From contig NZ_JBPNXV010000001.1 in NCBI RefSeq assembly GCF_051235805.1, positions 1,798,001-1,862,000 of the forward strand: 64,000 nucleotides of DNA, in the 5' to 3' direction. Position 1 is the stretch's first letter. Every line of letters begins with the position of its first letter. The notes below the pieces were generated by a model. It was not told the origin of the DNA, did not search any database, and worked only from the letters and a program-made list of their open reading frames with translations. The translations under genes were made by a program, and so were the position numbers. Positions 60,093-64,000 of this stretch are shown here, one piece after another. This stretch comes from Pseudothermotoga_B sp051235805. GTDB taxonomy: Bacteria; Thermotogota; Thermotogae; Thermotogales; DSM-5069.

Positions 60093-60701
60093 ATGATACC
60101 CGTTTTGAGCTTGGATATGGAAAATCCTTTTGATTTCATCTCAAAGTACGGAAGCTTCGAATATGTCAAGATAGGTCACAACGTTGCAATTTTTGGGAAA
60201 GATGTCTTGAAAGAGTTCGAGAAAAGACAGTTAAAGGTTATCGTCGATTTGAAATTCGTTGATATTCCCTCAACGATGGCTCGATCGATCAAATCATGGG
60301 ATCATCCGTCTGTAGTCGGCTTCACAGTTCATGCCGCAGCCGGTGCAGATGCGATAAAATCAGCCCTCGAAAGCACAAACAAAATCATCTTCGCAGTAGT
60401 CAAATTAACCTCAATCGAAGGTGAATTAGAAGACTATCTGCAGCAGATAAATCTTCTCAGACGTTTGGGATCATCCTTCGTGCTACCAGGAAGCTGGGCG
60501 ATAAGGCTCAGACACCAGATACCGGCAAAGATACTTGTACCGGGTGTGAGAATGAAGAGACAAGCCGATGACCAAAAGGATGTGGTGAGCGTCGAGGAGA
60601 TAAAAGGCATCGCCGACTTTGCAGTGATCGGCAGAGAGGTTTACAGAAGTGAAGATCCAAAGGCTGCTATGGAAAGTATAAGGAGGATCGTCTATGCTTG
60701 A
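60093..60701 (+). CDS. pyrF: orotidine 5'-phosphate decarboxylase
   Basis: 202-residue decarboxylase (UMP formation). The catalytic charged network D-x-K-x-x-D is seen as VIVDLKFVDIPSTM (about 50-63). The C-terminal phosphate loop ends with FAVIGREVYRSEDPKAAM. Start ATG 60093 after GGAGGTGTTGAG; it begins two bases after the pyrD stop. Overlaps pyrE by eight bases. Confidence 0.93.
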   Translation: MIPVLSLDMENPFDFISKYGSFEYVKIGHNVAIFGKDVLKEFEKRQLKVIVDLKFVDIPSTMARSIKSWDHPSVVGFTVHAAAGADAIKSALESTNKIIFAVVKLTSIEGELEDYLQQINLLRRLGSSFVLPGSWAIRLRHQIPAKILVPGVRMKRQADDQKDVVSVEEIKGIADFAVIGREVYRSEDPKAAMESIRRIVYA

Positions 60702-61263
60702 ATTTCTCTCAAAGATTGGTGCTGTGCTCGATGGACATTTTCTTCTCTCGTCGGGGAAGCATTCATCAAAGTACATACAGTGTGCAAAGATCTTTGAAGA
60801 TCCAGAAAATGGAGATCGAATTGGACAGATGATCGCTGAAAGAATTTCGATTCACAAACCAGATGTAGTGATAGGACCTGCGATAGGTGGCATAATTTTG
60901 GCATATGTGGTTGCCCGTCCATTGAAGGCAAGGGCTCTGTACACCGAGAGAGAAGATGGAATGATGAAACTCAGAAGAGATTTTCACATAGATAAAAATG
61001 AAAGGATTGCCATTGTAGAAGATGTCACAACGACCGGTAAATCTGTTTTGGAGGTCGCGCAGGTAGTTGAACAGTTGGGTGGCAAGATTTGTTGCATAGC
61101 GAGTATTGTAGATAGATCAACACAATCTTTACCTTTCACAGTACCCTTTTATTCACTGACGAAAATCGAACTACCGATCTATGAACCAGAAGATTGCCCT
61201 CTGTGCGCCCAGAATATTCCACTTGTAAAACCTGGTAGCCGAAACACAACTTTGAAAAAATAG
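60694..61263 (+). CDS. pyrE: orotate phosphoribosyltransferase
   Basis: 189-residue type I phosphoribosyltransferase. The PRPP loop is IAIVEDVTTTGKSVLEVAQ (about 105-123). The N-terminal FLLSSGKHSSKYIQCAK binds orotate. The C-terminus ends in a CPLCAQNIPLVKPGSR element, CxxC-like, as in some archaeal and thermophilic forms. Last pyr gene, so the operon supplies six steps after carbamoyl phosphate; carAB is not in the window. Confidence 0.94.
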   Translation: MLEFLSKIGAVLDGHFLLSSGKHSSKYIQCAKIFEDPENGDRIGQMIAERISIHKPDVVIGPAIGGIILAYVVARPLKARALYTEREDGMMKLRRDFHIDKNERIAIVEDVTTTGKSVLEVAQVVEQLGGKICCIASIVDRSTQSLPFTVPFYSLTKIELPIYEPEDCPLCAQNIPLVKPGSRNTTLKK

Positions 61264-61272
61264 AATTGTGAC

Positions 61273-61312
61273 AATCAGTCTTTAAGGCAAACTGATTTTA
61301 TCTTTCTCTTTT
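61273..61312 (+). terminator. weak terminator after pyrE
   Basis: AATCAGT/ACTGATT, seven base pairs with an 11-base loop, then TTATCTTTCTCTTTT. It overlaps the 3' end of the converging nadE gene. Confidence 0.45.
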
Positions 61313-62123
61313 CAGATGCCTCGATTATCTTCAAGACCCGCGCAACTTTCTGCGGGTCTTCATTTGACAGATCTTCCTTTTTTTCGATTTTTTGCAAAAT
61401 TCTGTCTAATTCTTCATAGTTCATTCCAAAAGCGAACTCATCCTTTATACCAGGTATCAGGTCTGGTGAAGGTGGTTTTTCAATGAGCCTTTTTGGTAAA
61501 TTCAGTTCTTTTGCCAGCTCAAATACCTCTGATTTGTAGAGATGTGCTATGGGTTCAAAATCTGCGGAATCATCACCCCACTTCACGTAGAGTCCTGTCA
61601 AAAGCTCTGTTCTGTTGGTCGTCCCAGCAACGGCATAACCTCTTTTTTCTGCTTCAAAATAAAGAGTGCACATTCTTATTCTATGTTTTGCTCTGTAATA
61701 AGCAAGCCCTTTAAGAAACTCTCTGTTTCCCTGATCGAGTAGATCATCTATGAAGGGATCTTTTGACAAAGTCTGCCATTTGCCGATCACGTATCTTTCT
61801 TGAATAGACCTTGGAAAAAGAAAAGCTGGTGGAAAGAGTTTGTAGATGCCAAGCTTTCTGAGTACTGAAGTGATAGGTTTAATCTTATAAGCTATTCCAA
61901 GAGTTTCACACAAAAGAACACCATCTGTTAGAGAGTCTTTTGAAGAATCTCTCTCTGGAAGAAGCAAACCAAAGACTTGCTCTCTATCAAGAGCTTTCAC
62001 ACAAAGAGCTGCTACAACAGCAGAATCGATCCCACCGCTGATGCCTACAACAACACCTTTATAGTTGTTTTGATTCAAGAAACTCTTTATGAACTGTACG
62101 ATTCTTTCGAGTTTTTCTTTCAT
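61275..62123 (-). CDS. nadE: NAD+ synthetase, ammonia-dependent type
   Basis: 282-residue stand-alone synthetase domain. ATP loop GISGGIDSAVVAALC (about 27), AGTTNRTELLTGLYVKWGD, and the C-terminal KPPSPDLIPGIKDEFAFGM. It lacks the glutaminase domain of the enzyme at 40649-42403, so the window encodes both classes. Start ATG 62123; ribosome site poor, and TACAAT six bases upstream hints at a leaderless transcript. Downstream of the DUF4382 lipoprotein gene. Confidence 0.92.
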   Translation of the reverse strand: MKEKLERIVQFIKSFLNQNNYKGVVVGISGGIDSAVVAALCVKALDREQVFGLLLPERDSSKDSLTDGVLLCETLGIAYKIKPITSVLRKLGIYKLFPPAFLFPRSIQERYVIGKWQTLSKDPFIDDLLDQGNREFLKGLAYYRAKHRIRMCTLYFEAEKRGYAVAGTTNRTELLTGLYVKWGDDSADFEPIAHLYKSEVFELAKELNLPKRLIEKPPSPDLIPGIKDEFAFGMNYEELDRILQKIEKKEDLSNEDPQKVARVLKIIEASEKRKIKSVCLKD

Positions 62124-62173
62124 ACCTACATTGTACAACGTAATCTTTAGACTTAGCCTCAAAGAGCTGTAGC

Positions 62174-63016
62174 TTACTGAACAACCAACACCACATTGTT
62201 GAGATCTTGGTTATCTACAAGAACATCTTCTGTGGCGTCTGGTGTAAGACTGAATATTTCTTCTGGTTCTTGAAGGTTTTGCCAACTTTCTTTTTTAAAT
62301 ACCCTAATCTCATACTCGCCGGGTTTGACTTTCGAGAGTTTGAACTCTCCTTCCTGCCATGCCCCTGATCCTTTGTGTGTCAAGGTAGCTGTCACCACAG
62401 TGGCTTGATCTGTATCATACAAAGCAACCAACGCATGAGAGATACCATCATTACTGCTGTCAACAACACTGCCGTGTATGTCGTAGAGCTGTCCATGTCT
62501 GAGGTGAACAACAGGTGTCATATGGTACTCAGTTGGATTTTGTCCCTGTGATGAGCCTTCGTTAGAGCCAGTAACCTTTATAGATCTTGAAAGGTCAAAA
62601 TCCAACACCAAGACTGTATCTGAGTCTATCACCAGCGGCTGTGTGAAAGGATACTTCACCGAGTTAGAGACAACTCTCAGATCATATTCTGTTCCATTCA
62701 CAGTTATAGTTGCCTGGCTGATCTCTAATCTGAGCTGGTTGTAGGTACCTGGGGTTTGAATCGTTGAAAAACTTATCTCAGAGCCAACAAGGTCTAACAA
62801 ATTCACAGTTGTAGCTTCATCTGTTACAACTACCGAGGCTTCATCGCTCATTAGAAGAATCCGATCAATCTTTACGTCTATTCTGCCCACTTGTTCGATT
62901 GGCAAAACGGCGTCTGTGAGATAGACCGTCAAAGTGGCTTTTGAGCCAGACAAATTCATGCAGCTGGCTGTCAACAGCACCACCGAAACGGCAATAACCA
63001 AAAAGATTTGTTTCAT
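62174..63016 (-). CDS. DUF4382 domain lipoprotein
   Basis: 280 residues. Lipoprotein signal with lipobox LTASC (Cys at about residue 19). The DUF4382 domain (about 27-165, LTVYLTDAVLPIEQVGRIDV and TPGTYNQLRLEI) is followed by a carboxypeptidase-regulatory-like beta sandwich (about 175-275, HGSVVDSSNDGISHALVALY). Function of DUF4382 is unknown; the layout suits a surface-exposed binding protein. TATAAT at 63036-63041, GAGGTGAT before the ATG. Confidence 0.88.
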   Translation of the reverse strand: MKQIFLVIAVSVVLLTASCMNLSGSKATLTVYLTDAVLPIEQVGRIDVKIDRILLMSDEASVVVTDEATTVNLLDLVGSEISFSTIQTPGTYNQLRLEISQATITVNGTEYDLRVVSNSVKYPFTQPLVIDSDTVLVLDFDLSRSIKVTGSNEGSSQGQNPTEYHMTPVVHLRHGQLYDIHGSVVDSSNDGISHALVALYDTDQATVVTATLTHKGSGAWQEGEFKLSKVKPGEYEIRVFKKESWQNLQEPEEIFSLTPDATEDVLVDNQDLNNVVLVVQ

Positions 63017-63035
63017 TTTATCACCTCAACTGTTT

Positions 63036-63041
63036 ATTATA
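63036..63041 (-). promoter_or_regulatory. -10 element of the DUF4382 gene
   Basis: Consensus TATAAT on the minus strand 19 bases before the ATG. No good -35. Confidence 0.4.
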
Positions 63042-63233
63042 CGGTATTGATGCGTTACTTATGTATAAAACAACGCCAATTAATAAAATATACCAAGTTG
63101 TTGGCCTTCTTCACGATCTTCTCAGAACAAAAGTTAAATACCTCACCATAGCTTTTCATAGTATACTTTTCAGGGTAGGTGAATCTAATAATTTTTTAAC
63201 CTGAGGTGGATAAAATTTGTTGGTGGTGGTCAG

Positions 63234-63731
63234 ATGAGAAAAGCCATATCGTTCTTGCTCCTCTTACTCACGCTGTTTGTCTTTACTCAAGAAGATCCTC
63301 TGAAGAACATTTTGAAAAGAATCGACGAACTGACCAACTTTTATCTTGCTTTTGACCTTGGCACTTTGAAGGTTCCAATTCTGGATGCCATAGCCGCTTC
63401 AAAGGAAAAAAACATCGTATCGGTTTATCTTGACCTTGTCAACAAAAAACCGTTGTGGGTTGTGTATTCACAGGGAAAGAAGATACAGATAGATCCTATG
63501 ACTGGAAAGATCATCTCGACCGAGCAGTTCAATTACATCTTTGCCAATCAATCTGTGTCTTTAAAGGATGCAATATCACTTGCATTTGTTTCTATCGGCA
63601 AAAGTATCTTTTTTGCGTATTTGCAGGACGAGAACACATGGGCTGTTGGTTCAAAGGATCAGTTAGCATTGGTGAGCACAAAGACGCCAGCCGTGATATC
63701 GGTACAGAAAAGAGAAATAAAGAACAGGTAA
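63234..63731 (+). CDS. secreted hypothetical protein with a PepSY-like segment
   Basis: 165 residues with a signal peptide (AISFLLLLLTLFVFTQ). The segment VYLDLVNKKPLWVVYSQGKK followed by IDPMTGKII resembles a PepSY repeat (beta-strand pair ending D-x-x-TG-x-I). No catalytic motif. It is the first gene of a unit whose second gene is a two-component response regulator, so it may be a sensed or regulated envelope protein. Start ATG 63234 after GGTGGTGG. Function unknown. Confidence 0.72.
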   Translation: MRKAISFLLLLLTLFVFTQEDPLKNILKRIDELTNFYLAFDLGTLKVPILDAIAASKEKNIVSVYLDLVNKKPLWVVYSQGKKIQIDPMTGKIISTEQFNYIFANQSVSLKDAISLAFVSIGKSIFFAYLQDENTWAVGSKDQLALVSTKTPAVISVQKREIKNR

Positions 63732-63748
63732 TTCGGGTGGTGATCAAA

Positions 63749-64000
63749 ATGAAGATACTGATCGTCGAAGACAACAGAGATTTGCTCACATCTGTCGTCA
63801 AGCTCTTACAAAAGGAAGGATACACCGTCGATAGTGCCACCAACGGCGATGACGGACTGGATATGGCTCTTGAAAGACGTTATGATTGCATCATCTTGGA
63901 TGTGATGCTGCCAGGCACAGACGGTTTTGAGTTCGTTCAAACTCTAAGAGAATGTGAGATCGACACACCCGTTTTGATGCTCACAGCACTGGATGCGGTA
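63749..64000 (+). CDS. OmpR/PhoB-type response regulator, N-terminal part
   Basis: 84 codons to the window edge; the gene continues beyond. Receiver domain with acidic EDN in ILIVEDNRDLL, acceptor Asp in IILDVMLPGTDGFE (about residue 51) and LMLTALDAV with the switch Thr. This MLPGxDG pattern is typical of OmpR/PhoB regulators, whose DNA-binding domain would follow. Start ATG 63749 after GGTGGTGAT, 17 bases after the secreted protein gene. Confidence 0.9.
   Translation, partial: MKILIVEDNRDLLTSVVKLLQKEGYTVDSATNGDDGLDMALERRYDCIILDVMLPGTDGFEFVQTLRECEIDTPVLMLTALDAV

Noticed and set aside
1..64000. CRISPR array, insertion sequence, prophage or integrated element
   Set aside because: No regularly spaced repeats, transposase, integrase or tRNA-associated direct repeats were seen; gene style is even along the window.

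Overview
The window looks like a chromosome segment of an anaerobic thermophile of the order Thermotogales, probably a Pseudothermotoga-type organism. This is inferred from protein character (K/E/I-rich, short spacers, frequent ATGA overlaps, GTG/TTG starts with strong Shine-Dalgarno sites), a TM287/288-like heterodimeric ABC exporter, and the gene content. No rRNA, insertion sequence, phage or CRISPR was seen. One tRNA is present.

Layout. 1-2842: end of a peptide/oligosaccharide-type ABC importer operon plus an unknown protein. 2847-8008: UPF0145 protein; a tripartite tricarboxylate transporter operon (tctCBA) with its FCD-type GntR regulator, divergent from a KRCGH-type isocitrate-lyase-superfamily lyase, with an 18-bp palindrome between them. 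8041-11289: YtrA-type GntR regulator, ABC-2 exporter and secreted alpha/beta hydrolase, with a likely operator at the regulator's start. 11446-16428: EamA permease, then an atoE-atoB-atoD-atoA operon for uptake, activation and thiolysis of short-chain acids. 16510-21814: a second tctCBA operon co-transcribed with KDPG aldolase, ROK kinase and an RpiR regulator, suggesting a sugar-acid Entner-Doudoroff route.

22354-36438: the most striking region, a 14-gene chemosensory operon. It starts with a ParA ATPase, a TPR protein whose N-terminus copies the ParB ParA-activating peptide, a lid-less Hsp70 and a HEAT-repeat protein. It continues with CheR, CheY, a CheA with two HPt domains, a soluble receptor with two tandem MCP signalling tips, a triple-domain CheW, CheB, CheY, two CheX-like phosphatases and an HD-GYP response regulator. 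It reads as a self-contained cytoplasmic chemosensory array with its own positioning/assembly machinery and a cyclic-di-GMP-type output.

36728-43681: secreted hypothetical protein, tRNA(CAU), a small protein, TldD/TldE, glutamine-dependent NAD synthetase and an AraM-type glycerol-1-phosphate dehydrogenase. 43804-47855: MarR regulator with a clear operator and a heterodimeric ABC exporter. 47886-56293: poly-gamma-glutamate genes pgsB-pgsC-pgsW converge on an opposite-strand operon of gamma-glutamyltransferase, DUF6305 protein, two exported M14 (AstE-like) hydrolases, an ion-transporter-superfamily permease and a 48-residue membrane microprotein. Together they look like a gamma-glutamyl polymer or peptide production, cleavage and uptake system.

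56472-61263: pyrBCKDFE pyrimidine operon, preceded by a 44-codon leader peptide that runs through two tandem terminator hairpins (a pyrBI-like attenuator). 61275-64000: a second, ammonia-type NAD synthetase, a DUF4382 lipoprotein, a secreted protein, and the start of an OmpR-type response regulator cut by the window end.
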